Positions 1 to 7,428 of a stretch of 32,750 nt of DNA are shown in pieces. The position numbers and the translations under genes were made by a program. The stretch comes from Candidatus Binatia bacterium (GTDB lineage Bacteria; Desulfobacterota; Binatia; HRBIN30), in contig JAOAHD010000024.1 in assembly GCA_026415395.1 (NCBI GenBank), positions 1 to 32,750 of the forward strand, written 5' to 3'. Numbering within the stretch: position 1 is the stretch's first letter; the number at the start of each line of letters is the position of its first letter. The notes under the pieces were generated by a model. That model did not search any database and had not been told where the DNA came from. It worked only from the letters and a program-made list of their open reading frames with translations.

Positions 1-73
1 GTGCTGTTGGGCTGCCGAGTAAAGCACGGATACGCAAACCACCACATGCTCGCAAGGCCTACCCACGCAAGAG

Positions 74-147
<74 letters not shown>

Positions 148-192
148 ACGTGCGCTGGCGATCACCCGCGCATCTCACCGTCGCAAGATCAA

Positions 193-266
193 TCGGGGTG
201 AGAGGATTTGAACCTCCGACTCCCTGCGCCCAAGGCAGGTGCGCTACCAGGCTGCGCTACACCCCG
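193..266 (-). tRNA. tRNA-Pro (anticodon UGG)
   Basis: On the minus strand the acceptor arms CGGGGTG and CACCCCG pair. The D-arm is AGCGCAGCCTGGTAGCGC, the anticodon stem CCTGC/GCAGG encloses the loop CTTGGGC, and the T-arm is GGAGGTTCAAATCCTC. The anticodon TGG is that of the proline isoacceptor that reads CCA and, by wobble, other CCN codons. The discriminator is A at 193 and no CCA is encoded. It precedes tRNA-Arg in a two-gene tRNA cluster downstream of rph-rdgB. Confidence 0.97.
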
Positions 267-567
267 GCACGATCTCTTCCATACTGCCATCGCCGGCCGG
301 GCTTCGCTAACAGACCCCCCCTGCGAAATCAACGCAACGCTCTAGGTTGCTGCGGCTCGGTCGACACGCGCGTCTTGAGGGCGTGGGCGGCGTGGGAGCC
401 TCCATTGCGCTCCACACAGCAAAGATGCTCAGGGTGGTAGGGGCGAACCGCGGGTTGCAGCCGTCGGCCGTGTGCGAGAGCAGTTTCATTGCCGGTCTGG
501 CGCAAGCCGCTCGTTGCTGAAGTTGCGGACCCGCCGGCCCCCGCCCTGTTATTCGAACTTCGCCGGG
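267..567. other. Non-coding gap between rdgB and the tRNA cluster
   Basis: About 300 bp with no convincing gene. The open frames here have no ribosome binding site and no recognisable protein. The part nearest tRNA-Pro carries a possible promoter for the tRNA cluster (304-332), listed separately. I see nothing else I can support. Confidence 0.5.
304..332 (-). promoter_or_regulatory. Possible sigma-70 promoter of the tRNA-Pro/tRNA-Arg cluster
   Basis: On the minus strand TTGATT (332-327) is followed after 17 bp by TAGCGA (309-304). That would start transcription near 297, about 30 nt before tRNA-Pro. The -35 box is good and the -10 box is poor, so this is only a candidate. Confidence 0.3.
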
Positions 568-1221
568 CTAGGACCTCGGCAGCGCTTCTGCCTTCCACCC
601 TGCCTCGCGCAGAAATTCCGCCAGGCGCTCGCGGAGCTGTCTCGCAGCACGCGCGCGGTGGGAGTAGCGATGCTTTTCTTCCGCACTGAGTTCAGCGAAG
701 GTTTTGTCGCTGCCCTCGGGTACGAACACGGGGTCGTAGCCGAAGCCATTCGTGCCGCGCGGCTCGGCGGTGATGCGTCCCTCGCAAACACCTTCACTGG
801 TAAGCACGCGCCCGTCAGGCCGGGCAACGGCTAGCACGCAGCGAAAACGGGCAGAGCGCTGTTCTTCGGGAACCTCGCGCAGTTCGTGAAGCAACCTGCG
901 CAAGTTGGCCGTGTCGTCCGCCTGCTCGCCGGCATAGTGTGCAGAATCGACCCCGGGCGCCCCGCCGAGAGCATCGACCTCTAACCCGGAATCGTCGGCC
1001 AAAGCTGGCAAGCCGCTCCATGCAGCAATCGCCTTGGCTTTCAGGGTGGCGTTTTCCACGTACGTTCGCCCGGTCTCGGCAACTTTCGGATAGCCTGGGC
1101 GGTCGAGGAGAGAGATGCACTCGACTCCACTTCCGCCGAGCAGTTGCTCCAATTCTTTCACCTTGCCGGGGTTGGCGGTGGCCAACACCAAGCGCGGCTT
1201 CTCCTGGTGCGAGGCACTCAT
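568..1221 (-). CDS. rdgB: XTP/dITP diphosphatase (RdgB/HAM1 family)
   Basis: A 217-residue pyrophosphatase that hydrolyses non-canonical purine triphosphates (ITP, dITP, XTP) to monophosphates and keeps them out of DNA and RNA; it is cytosolic. The N-terminal ATANPGKVKELE segment matches the family's substrate loop (S/T-x-N-x-x-K). DDSGLEVDALGGAPGVDSA is the metal-binding and catalytic region, FGYDPVF is the next signature, and EEKHRYSHRARA near the C-terminus is the usual KxxxSHR motif. The length is slightly above the usual ~200 residues because of a short C-terminal tail. The start ATG lies only 3 nt after the rph stop, so translation is probably coupled. rph-rdgB is a widely conserved pair. 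Confidence 0.96.
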   Translation of the reverse strand: MSASHQEKPRLVLATANPGKVKELEQLLGGSGVECISLLDRPGYPKVAETGRTYVENATLKAKAIAAWSGLPALADDSGLEVDALGGAPGVDSAHYAGEQADDTANLRRLLHELREVPEEQRSARFRCVLAVARPDGRVLTSEGVCEGRITAEPRGTNGFGYDPVFVPEGSDKTFAELSAEEKHRYSHRARAARQLRERLAEFLREAGWKAEALPRS

Positions 1222-1224
1222 GAA

Positions 1225-1941
1225 TTACTGAAGGGCGCGCTGCTGGGCGCGTAGCAACTCTTGAATGCCCGACCAGGCAAGATCTGCAAGCTTGTCAAGC
1301 GTGGCCCGATCGAACGGGCTACCCTCGGCCGTGCCCTGGACTTCCACAAAGCGGCCCGCATCGGTCATGACCACGTTCATATCCACCTCGGCGCGGGAAT
1401 CCTCGGCGTAACAGAGGTCCAGAAGCGGCACTCCATCGACCACCCCAACGCTCACCGCTGCCACCGCACCGGTAAGCGGTGTTTGCTCGAGGGCGCCGCT
1501 CTCTAAGAGGCGGCGGACCGCGAGTCCCAGCGCGACGTAGGCGCCCGTGACGGAAAGGGTGCGCGTCCCACCATCGGCCTCGATGACGTCACAGTCAATC
1601 CAGATCGTGCGCGGCCCGAGCTTGCTGAGGTCGACGACCGAGCGCAAGCTCCGACCGATCAATCGCTGAATCTCATGCGTGCGCCCACCCAGACGGCCGC
1701 GTGCTGCCTCCCTTTGAATCCGTTGCGGGCTCGATCCGGGGAGCATGCTGTACTCGGCAGTCAACCACCCCTTGCCCGTATCCTGCAAAAACGGAGGCAC
1801 ACTTTCTTCCACCGAAGCTGTGCAAATTACCCGCGTGTTGCCCGCCTCGGCCAGCACGGACCCGAGCGCTTGCCGGATAAAGCCCGGTTGCAGCACCAGC
1901 GGCCTGAGCTCAGAGGGCTGCCGCCCATCGATACGAGTCAT
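1225..1941 (-). CDS. rph: Ribonuclease PH
   Basis: A 238-residue phosphorolytic 3'-5' exoribonuclease that trims tRNA 3' ends, forming a hexameric cytosolic ring. It begins [14 protein letters not shown] and contains [16 protein letters not shown], the RNA-binding segment [15 protein letters not shown], the [15 protein letters not shown] block around the phosphate site, and [18 protein letters not shown] with conserved acidic residues. The frame stays open upstream to 2358, but the start at 1941 gives the normal family length and has GGAGG upstream. Without an encoded CCA, the tRNAs in this window depend on 3' maturation of this kind. It is followed directly by rdgB. Confidence 0.97.
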   Translation of the reverse strand: MTRIDGRQPSELRPLVLQPGFIRQALGSVLAEAGNTRVICTASVEESVPPFLQDTGKGWLTAEYSMLPGSSPQRIQREAARGRLGGRTHEIQRLIGRSLRSVVDLSKLGPRTIWIDCDVIEADGGTRTLSVTGAYVALGLAVRRLLESGALEQTPLTGAVAAVSVGVVDGVPLLDLCYAEDSRAEVDMNVVMTDAGRFVEVQGTAEGSPFDRATLDKLADLAWSGIQELLRAQQRALQ

Positions 1942-2070
1942 CTCCCAACATCCTCCCGTGTGCGCACGCCCATCAGAAAACACGCTTCTACCAAGCAGCC
2001 GCGGCGCGACGCAACCAGCAGGGCCAGAAGCAGCGATTTCTTTGGAGGCGAAAAATTCCGCTGCCATGGG

Positions 2071-2099
2071 TTGCCCTGGAAATGGAGTGGCGCTAATTT
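2071..2099 (+). promoter_or_regulatory. Possible sigma-70 promoter of the sigma-54 activator gene
   Basis: TTGCCC (2071-2076) and TAATTT (2094-2099) are separated by exactly 17 bp. Transcription would start near 2106, leaving a short leader with AGGAGG (2116-2121) before the ATG at 2125. The match is partial. No -24/-12 sigma-54 element was seen. Confidence 0.4.
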
Positions 2100-2124
2100 T
2101 TTGACGCTTTTCTGCAGGAGGACC

Positions 2125-3105
2125 ATGGAGCCGCACATTGTCAAAGGGAATCACCCGGTCATGGAGAAGGTTTTCCAGATCTGTGATCGCGTGGCACCGA
2201 CGGATTCGACCGTACTGATCCAGGGGGAAAGTGGCACGGGTAAGGAATTGGTGGCGCGGTATATCCATGCGCGCAGCCGGCGAGCGAACAACCCATTTAT
2301 CCCTGTGAACTGCGGGGCCATCCCTGCCGACCTGCTCGAGTCGGAAATGTTCGGCCACGAGCGGGGGGCGTTCACAGGTGCTGTGTCGGCCCGCATGGGG
2401 TTATTTCAGTACGCCAATGGCGGCACAATTTTTTTAGACGAAATCGGGGAAATGACCCCAGCGCTCCAGGTGAAACTGTTGCGCGTGTTGCAAGAGCGCG
2501 AAATTCGCCCGGTGGGGGCGGATCGTACGATTCGTGTGGACGTGCGGGTGATTGCCGCCACCAATCGCGATCTTTCGGCCGACGTGAAAAGTGGTCGTTT
2601 CCGAGAAGATCTATTCTACCGGCTGCAAGTGATCCCCATTACCATCCCACCCCTGCGCGAGCGCCGGTCGGATATCCCGCTTCTGGTGCGGTATTTCCTC
2701 GAAAAGCACAATAGCCAGCGGCCTGGTCAGGCGGTGCGGATTTCGGATGAAGCGATGGTGCACTTGTGGGAGTACGACTGGCCAGGGAACGTTCGCGAGC
2801 TAGAGAACCTGATCGAGCGGCTGGTGATCTTGAGCGAGGACGGCATCATTCGCGTGGAAAATTTACCGCCAAACATCCGCACGTTCATTTCCGACAAAAA
2901 AATTCCGCGCCCGACGCTGACCGATGAGGGCATTGACCTCAACCGCGCAGTGGAGGAGTTCGAGTATCGTTTGATTGATGAGGCGTTGCGGCGCACGAAA
3001 GGCAACAAGCAAGCCGCAGCCCGATTGCTGGGCCTGAAGCGCACCACGTTAGTGGCCAAGCTCCGGCGCAAGGCCAGTAGCTCCGACCAAGGCTGCGTAT
3101 TGTGA
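2125..3105 (+). CDS. Sigma-54-dependent transcriptional activator without receiver domain
   Basis: A 326-residue NtrC-type enhancer-binding protein. The AAA+ domain (about residues 5-235) carries Walker A GESGTGK (34-40), the sigma-54-contacting GAFTGA loop (81-86), Walker B FLDEIG (103-108), and [10 protein letters not shown] in the lid. A Fis-type helix-turn-helix lies at the C-terminus ([17 protein letters not shown]). It would use ATP to remodel closed sigma-54 RNA polymerase complexes at target promoters. The N-terminal sensory or receiver domain is missing: the AAA+ domain starts almost at residue 1. The frame is open upstream, but the ATG at 2125 with AGGAGG 3 nt upstream is the clear start. 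A stand-alone receiver follows 12 nt downstream and may supply the missing input. Target genes are unknown. Confidence 0.93.
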   Translation: MEPHIVKGNHPVMEKVFQICDRVAPTDSTVLIQGESGTGKELVARYIHARSRRANNPFIPVNCGAIPADLLESEMFGHERGAFTGAVSARMGLFQYANGGTIFLDEIGEMTPALQVKLLRVLQEREIRPVGADRTIRVDVRVIAATNRDLSADVKSGRFREDLFYRLQVIPITIPPLRERRSDIPLLVRYFLEKHNSQRPGQAVRISDEAMVHLWEYDWPGNVRELENLIERLVILSEDGIIRVENLPPNIRTFISDKKIPRPTLTDEGIDLNRAVEEFEYRLIDEALRRTKGNKQAAARLLGLKRTTLVAKLRRKASSSDQGCVL

Positions 3106-3117
3106 AAAGGAACGACC

Positions 3118-3570
3118 ATGTCCGAAGACTTGAAGGGCCGAATCTTAGTGGTCGATGACGATGAGAACGCCATCGAAATCCTAACCCGCATGCTCAACCG
3201 GGAGGGGCACGTCAGCATTGCCGCATCCAACGGACCCGAGGCGCTGGAAACTCTCGGGCGCGAGACTGTGGACGTGATCTTATTGGACGTCATGATGCCT
3301 GGCATGGACGGCCTCGAAGTATGTCAGAGACTTCGCGAAGACGAACGGTTGCGCCAAATTCCTGTGATTTTGCTGACGGCGAAGGACGACATGGAAACCC
3401 GCAGCCGTGCGATGGCCCTCGGGGTGAGTGAATTCCTGACGAAGCCGGTGAATCGCAGGGAACTGTTCACCCGCGTGGCGGCGCAGTTGCACGCGCGCAA
3501 TTTGTCGCGCGAATTGGCGAAAACCGCGCAAAAGGTGTCCGGATCCGCCAACGAGTCGGGCGGGGACTGA
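3118..3570 (+). CDS. Stand-alone response regulator receiver
   Basis: A 150-residue CheY-like receiver with no output domain. The acidic pocket is VVDDDE (12-17), the phospho-acceptor is Asp57 in LLDVMMPGMDG, the switch Thr87 lies in ILLTAKDD, and Lys109 in LTKPVN completes the active site. The last ~30 residues are a polar, helical tail. It lies 12 nt after the sigma-54 activator with aaaagga as ribosome binding site, so the two are almost certainly co-expressed. No histidine kinase is in the window. It may regulate the receiver-less activator in trans, or act as an intermediate in a phosphorelay; the first is inference from adjacency. Confidence 0.93.
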   Translation: MSEDLKGRILVVDDDENAIEILTRMLNREGHVSIAASNGPEALETLGRETVDVILLDVMMPGMDGLEVCQRLREDERLRQIPVILLTAKDDMETRSRAMALGVSEFLTKPVNRRELFTRVAAQLHARNLSRELAKTAQKVSGSANESGGD

Positions 3571-3596
3571 ACGGTTGCCCCTTCCCGTCATTGGAA

Positions 3597-4730
3597 ATGC
3601 CCCATCATCTCGTCTTGATCCTGGCGTGCTGTTCGTTCCTGGGTTCGTCGGACGTGGGGCCGCTCACTCAGCGGCTTCGTGCCTTTCGACCTGTGGAGCT
3701 GGCTGAGCGGTCCATTTCACCGGTCTTGCCTAAGCAAGCCCGCATGGAAGGGAGGCGCCTTGAGTTGGTTGCGAACACTGGCTCAGGGACGGTTGGTTCT
3801 GGTGACGCCGGCCGGGACGCTGCACGGTGGAGCCCGCCACCGGGCTCCAAGCTTTTAGTGGTTTCCCCGCACCCGGACGATGAAACCCTGGCCGCCGCTG
3901 GATTGATGCAAGCCGTGCTGCGCGAGCGGGGCTCCGTGCGCGTTGTGTTTGTCACGAATGGTGACGGATATGCCGAGGCTGTTGCCGCGCGCACCGATGG
4001 CCAGAAGCCTACAGCGACCGACTTCCGCCGCTACGGCCGGCAGCGCCAGAGCGAAGCCATGGACGCCCAACTCGAGCTGGGGATTCCGCCCAGTTGGCTC
4101 AAATTTCTCGGCTTTCCTGATGGCGGCATCGAAGCGCTCTGGGGCCCGTATTGGTGCTCGGCCGAACCCTATGTCTCGCCGTTCACGGAACAGCGTCGCG
4201 CTCTCGCAGAAGATGGCCGCGAGTACCGGGGCGCGGAGCTCAAGCAGCAACTCGTCGACTTTCTCCGCGCTTGGCAACCTGAGGTGATCGCGATCCCAGA
4301 CCCGCGCGATCTCCATCGCGACCACTGCACCGCCGGGCTCTTTGCGCTGATGGCAATAGGAGAAGTGACGAAACAGGTCCCTGCCTTTCGGCCGCATGTG
4401 TTCGGCTACCTTGTGCACTCTCCGGACTATCCTGGGGAGCCGCGCTGGCGGGAGAACGTATCGCGCCAGGGGGTGTGCGGAGAACGCACGGGTGTGACGC
4501 TGCTCGGAAAAACGGAATGGTTGCGGGTGGAGCTCAACGACTCGGAGCAGCGCGGTAAAGCGCGCGCGCTCCAGCGGTATACGACGCAAATGCAGGTCAT
4601 GCGGGGCTTCCTCGAGCACTTCGTTCGCCCGGAGGAATGGTTTTCGCGGCTGCAGGAAGAGCAATGGCGCCTGCCTACTTTGATGACGGATGCTGGGGTG
4701 CGCGCGGCCCCGTGCAAGGTTGTTCTGTGA
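3597..4730 (+). CDS. Exported PIG-L (LmbE) family deacetylase
   Basis: A 377-residue protein of the PIG-L/LmbE zinc-dependent N-deacetylase superfamily, whose members remove acetyl groups from GlcNAc-type sugars. The zinc motif PHPDDE is at residues 91-96 and the second ligand motif HRDH at 240-243; FVTNGDGYAEAV follows the typical fold. The first ~20 residues are hydrophobic (HLVLILACCSFLG), with cysteines that could be a weak lipobox, so the enzyme probably acts in the envelope. Residues 25-80 are a variable linker. The ATG at 3597 is preferred; a TTG two codons earlier is possible. It starts about 26 nt after the receiver gene and may share its transcript. The substrate is unknown. Confidence 0.85.
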   Translation: MPHHLVLILACCSFLGSSDVGPLTQRLRAFRPVELAERSISPVLPKQARMEGRRLELVANTGSGTVGSGDAGRDAARWSPPPGSKLLVVSPHPDDETLAAAGLMQAVLRERGSVRVVFVTNGDGYAEAVAARTDGQKPTATDFRRYGRQRQSEAMDAQLELGIPPSWLKFLGFPDGGIEALWGPYWCSAEPYVSPFTEQRRALAEDGREYRGAELKQQLVDFLRAWQPEVIAIPDPRDLHRDHCTAGLFALMAIGEVTKQVPAFRPHVFGYLVHSPDYPGEPRWRENVSRQGVCGERTGVTLLGKTEWLRVELNDSEQRGKARALQRYTTQMQVMRGFLEHFVRPEEWFSRLQEEQWRLPTLMTDAGVRAAPCKVVL

Positions 4731-4882
4731 GCACGGTCGTGATAGGCAGAATTTCCTGCTGGAAACGCGAAGGGTAGGCGAATGGACTGTGATGCCCATT
4801 CCACGCCAGCCGCTGGAGAGAAGCGAACGCGCGCTCCCGAGCCCGCCCCGCGCAAAGCTCACCTTCCACGCAAGAGTGCTTT

Positions 4883-5938
4883 ATGCAGTTAGCAAATCCA
4901 GCAACATACGAAGTTGATTTAGATGGTAACCGTGCCCGCTTGGAACAACTGCGCAAAGTCGTTGGCGATGCGGAACGGGTTGCGCTGTTGTTGCAAGACG
5001 ACCCCGATCCCGATGGCATTGCCAGCGCGATTGCATTGCGCACCGTATTAGGCCGCAACCGTTCGACCACGCCGATTTTCACCTTCGGGCAAGTAACCCG
5101 CGCAGAAAACCTGGCGATGATCCGCCTGCTCGATGTTACCGTGGAGCCGGTGGACACGGAAACGCTGCGAGCATTTCCGAGGGTGGCCCTGCTCGACGTG
5201 CAACCCGGATACTTCGGCGAACGACTCCCTCACGTCCACATCGTCATCGACCACCATCCTCGCTGTGGACCGATCGATGCCGAGTTTTGCGACGTGCGAA
5301 CGAACTATGGTGCAACCTCGACCATCTTGACCGAGTACCTAGAAGCCGCCGGAGCAGACGTAAGCCAGCGCCTAGCCACGGCATTGTTGTACGGGATCAA
5401 AAGCGACACGTTGATGCTCAACCGCGAAACGGGCCCGGCCGATTTGCGTGCCTTCATGGCCCTGTACCCCCTGACCAATTACAACGTGCTCCGGCGCATC
5501 GAACGCCCAGAACTCCCACTCGCATTCGCTTCGTTTCTTGCTCGGATTCTGCCTAGGATCCGCAAGCGGGACGAATTGTTAACGCTGTACGTGGGACATG
5601 TGGATCGAGAAGACGTCATTCCACAACTTGCGGACTTCTGCATGCAATTCGAAAACACGGAATGGGTGGTTGTGGCGGGTAAGAGCCATGACTCCATTGT
5701 GATGTCAGTACGGAACCCTGGGTACGTGCGCAGCGCGGGGGAGCTTGTCCGCCGCTTGTTTGGCAGCGTCGGACGCGCCGGCGGCCACCGCTCGATGGCG
5801 AAGGCGATCGTACCCGTTCGCGCTTGGCGAAAAGCTTTCGGCTCCACGCGCGACCGGCAAGTGGCGGAAACCATCGAGCTGCTTTTTTGGCGCGAGCTCT
5901 ACGGAGAGGGTGCCGAGCCAATGCAAGCCACTGCCTAG
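4883..5938 (+). CDS. DHH/DHHA1 family phosphoesterase (NrnA-like)
   Basis: A 351-residue protein with DHH-superfamily metal motifs: DPDPDG (40-45), a conserved Asp in ALLDVQPG (about 105), DHH (123-125), and a C-terminal DHHA1 domain with the GRAGGH motif near residues 297-302. This domain order is that of NrnA-type enzymes, which degrade oligoribonucleotides and hydrolyse pAp to AMP; some relatives cleave cyclic dinucleotides. It is predicted cytosolic. The gene lies 152 nt after the PIG-L gene, with only a weak AAGAG ribosome binding site. A GC hairpin (6009-6027) lies downstream without a T-tract. The family is certain; the exact substrate is not. Confidence 0.9.
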   Translation: MQLANPATYEVDLDGNRARLEQLRKVVGDAERVALLLQDDPDPDGIASAIALRTVLGRNRSTTPIFTFGQVTRAENLAMIRLLDVTVEPVDTETLRAFPRVALLDVQPGYFGERLPHVHIVIDHHPRCGPIDAEFCDVRTNYGATSTILTEYLEAAGADVSQRLATALLYGIKSDTLMLNRETGPADLRAFMALYPLTNYNVLRRIERPELPLAFASFLARILPRIRKRDELLTLYVGHVDREDVIPQLADFCMQFENTEWVVVAGKSHDSIVMSVRNPGYVRSAGELVRRLFGSVGRAGGHRSMAKAIVPVRAWRKAFGSTRDRQVAETIELLFWRELYGEGAEPMQATA

Positions 5939-6086
5939 CTGGCTCCGCGCCGTTGGTGCCTCGCTCGGGCTTGCTCGTGCAGAGGACAGAGGGTCAGCCG
6001 GAACAAGGGCGCCGCATTTGCCGGCGCAGCGTCCCGAACTACGACACCCGTGCAGCCCCCGCGACGTGACAGACCCCGTCAGACGT

Positions 6087-6127
6087 TTGTAACAACACTA
6101 TAGACAAACTTGTGCAACATGTTACAA
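6087..6127 (+). promoter_or_regulatory. Candidate operator: inverted TTGTAACA / TGTTACAA around a -10 box
   Basis: TTGTAACA (6087-6094) and its exact inverse TGTTACAA (6120-6127) are centred 33 bp apart, about three helical turns. A -10-like TATAGA (6099-6104) lies between them. A third TGTTACAA occurs at 6203-6210, inside the start of the gene that follows. The AT-rich boxes stand out from the surrounding GC-rich DNA. Since the next gene encodes a ribbon-helix-helix protein, autoregulation is the natural reading. Confidence 0.55.
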
Positions 6128-6171
6128 GAATTGGCACTCAGACTCGTAACGACCAGGAGAGGGAAGAATCC

Positions 6172-6546
6172 ATGAAGGATCCGGCAATCAGCCTCGATGA
6201 GTTGTTACAAAGAGGCCAACGAAAAACCGAGGCACTGAGGTTACTGAACGTCAAGATTCCAAGCAGCATGCTCGAACGGATCGACCGATTGAGCAACATG
6301 CTGCCCGCCACCAAAAGCGAGATTGTGGTTGCCCTTCTTAACGAAGGGCTTAGAGCTGCTGAGAAAGAGTTGCGAGATTGGCGGCCGCCTCCAAAGCCGG
6401 TGATTCCGAAGGAACGGCGCTGCGTGGTCAAGGGCTGCGAGCGCGAGCGGGTAGCGAAGGGATTGTGCCCAACCCACTACCAAGCCCAGCGCCGCGCACT
6501 TATGGCCGGCAAGCCATCCCCGATCTCCGAGAACGGGTCGCATTGA
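6172..6546 (+). CDS. Ribbon-helix-helix regulator with C-terminal zinc knuckle
   Basis: A 124-residue protein of unknown target. Residues about 22-67 look like a ribbon-helix-helix unit: a short beta strand (ALRLLNVKIP), helix (SSMLERIDRLSNML) and helix (TKSEIVVALLNEGLRAAEKEL), typical of CopG/Arc-like DNA-binding dimers. After a Pro-rich linker (70-80), C84-x4-C89-x9-C99-x2-H102 forms a likely zinc site of the kind seen in small phage and HNH-associated zinc knuckles. The start ATG at 6172 follows AGGAGAGG. The frame is open back to 6112, but that would put the operator inside the gene. Flanking TGTTACAA boxes suggest autoregulation. No toxin partner is seen beside it, so an antitoxin role is unsupported. 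Confidence 0.75.
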   Translation: MKDPAISLDELLQRGQRKTEALRLLNVKIPSSMLERIDRLSNMLPATKSEIVVALLNEGLRAAEKELRDWRPPPKPVIPKERRCVVKGCERERVAKGLCPTHYQAQRRALMAGKPSPISENGSH

Positions 6547-6622
6547 ACAAACCGGTTGAATCGCGCTATCCGGAGGTAGGGAGGCTGGGCGTGTGGCTTT
6601 CTCTCAGCAGTGAAGGTCGAAA

Positions 6623-6853
6623 GTGACACGCCCCGCGCGCACCTTCGGTGGGTTGTTGTGCGCAGTTGTGGGGTGGGTTCTGGCCGCCGGCTGTGGGGGT
6701 GACGATATCGTAGTCGGGGGTTTTATCCCTAGTCCCACAGCCGCACCGACGCCGACGGCCACGCCTGCAGTTGGAAAAGCTGGAGACCCTTGTAGCCGAA
6801 GTAGCGACTGCGAAAGCGGTATCTGCGACTCGCTGACGCTGACTTGCCGGTAG
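6623..6853 (+). CDS. Small lipoprotein with Pro/Thr linker and Cys motif
   Basis: A 76-residue predicted lipoprotein starting at GTG, with AAGG 7 nt upstream. Residues 1-23 are a lipoprotein signal peptide ending in the lipobox LAAGC. A Pro/Thr/Ala linker (SPTAAPTPTATPAVG) follows. The C-terminal ~25 residues carry four cysteines in the pattern C-x5-C-x4-C-x6-C (DPCSRSSDCESGICDS...), resembling the short disulfide-rich Cys motifs of secreted proteins in Myxococcota and related bacteria. It probably ends up in the outer membrane or at the cell surface. The function is unknown. The linker style recurs in the lipoprotein at 7429-8379 and the hydrolase at 17491. Confidence 0.65.
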   Translation: MTRPARTFGGLLCAVVGWVLAAGCGGDDIVVGGFIPSPTAAPTPTATPAVGKAGDPCSRSSDCESGICDSLTLTCR

Positions 6854-7110
6854 CGCATCGAAGCCACTGATTGGCCCCGAGAACAGAGGCCGCTGCAATC
6901 GGCCACGTCCGTGGCTTGGTTGCCGCAGCGAATCACCGATTTGTCGCGGTTGCCCTTGCCGACGGCGTGGGCGGTAGCGTGTCGGTCGCTATCTTCCGGC
7001 GAGAACGCTGCGCGCCGCATCGCGAGGCAACACCACCGGCACGCGTGCAATCGATGCGGTCTAAGGGGAAGCTGGCGTTTTCGTGGGGGCGCTGGTGTGA
7101 CCGCGTGAAG

Positions 7111-7383
7111 TTACCCGGTGAGAACCCAGAGGAACCACAGCACCCAGGCAACGACCGCGGCAACCAACAATACACTCCCAATGTAATTGGCGTTCCGACG
7201 CGGGTACGGGCGCGTCTCCAAAGCACTAGCTAGAGAAGTGGAGCGCGATTTCGGCGCGACCGCTACCACCCGCCAATTCGTGAACCCCGCAGCCCGCAAA
7301 CCCTCCTCCACGCGTAAGCGCGCAGCGAGGGCATCGGACTCGTTGATCTCGGAAATTCTCACCTCCACTTCGTATTGCGGCAT
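7111..7383 (-). CDS. Small protein with C-terminal membrane anchor, unknown function
   Basis: A 90-residue protein, start ATG at 7383 (MPQYEVEVRISEINESDA), with GAGGG about 9 nt upstream. The first ~45 residues read as an alternating beta-alpha-beta fold (YEVEVRISEI, helix DALAARLRVEEGLRAAGF, strand WRVVAVA). A basic linker follows, then one strongly hydrophobic segment (about 67-88: IGSVLLVAAVVAWVLWFLWV), so the N-terminal domain is probably cytoplasmic and tail-anchored. I do not recognise the family. It lies 45 nt downstream of the lipoprotein gene 7429-8379 on the same strand and is probably in its operon. Confidence 0.6.
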   Translation of the reverse strand: MPQYEVEVRISEINESDALAARLRVEEGLRAAGFTNWRVVAVAPKSRSTSLASALETRPYPRRNANYIGSVLLVAAVVAWVLWFLWVLTG

Positions 7384-7428
7384 GGCCCGAAACCCTCGCG
7401 GGGCTCCTAACAATCGGCACCCACAACC

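Noticed and set aside
6009-6027. GC hairpin GCGCCG/CGGCGC after the DHH gene as a terminator
   Set aside because: No T-tract follows; too weak to call.
6172-6853. Toxin-antitoxin pair formed by the RHH protein and the next gene
   Set aside because: The next gene is a lipoprotein with a signal peptide and Cys motif, not a toxin, and lies 76 nt away.
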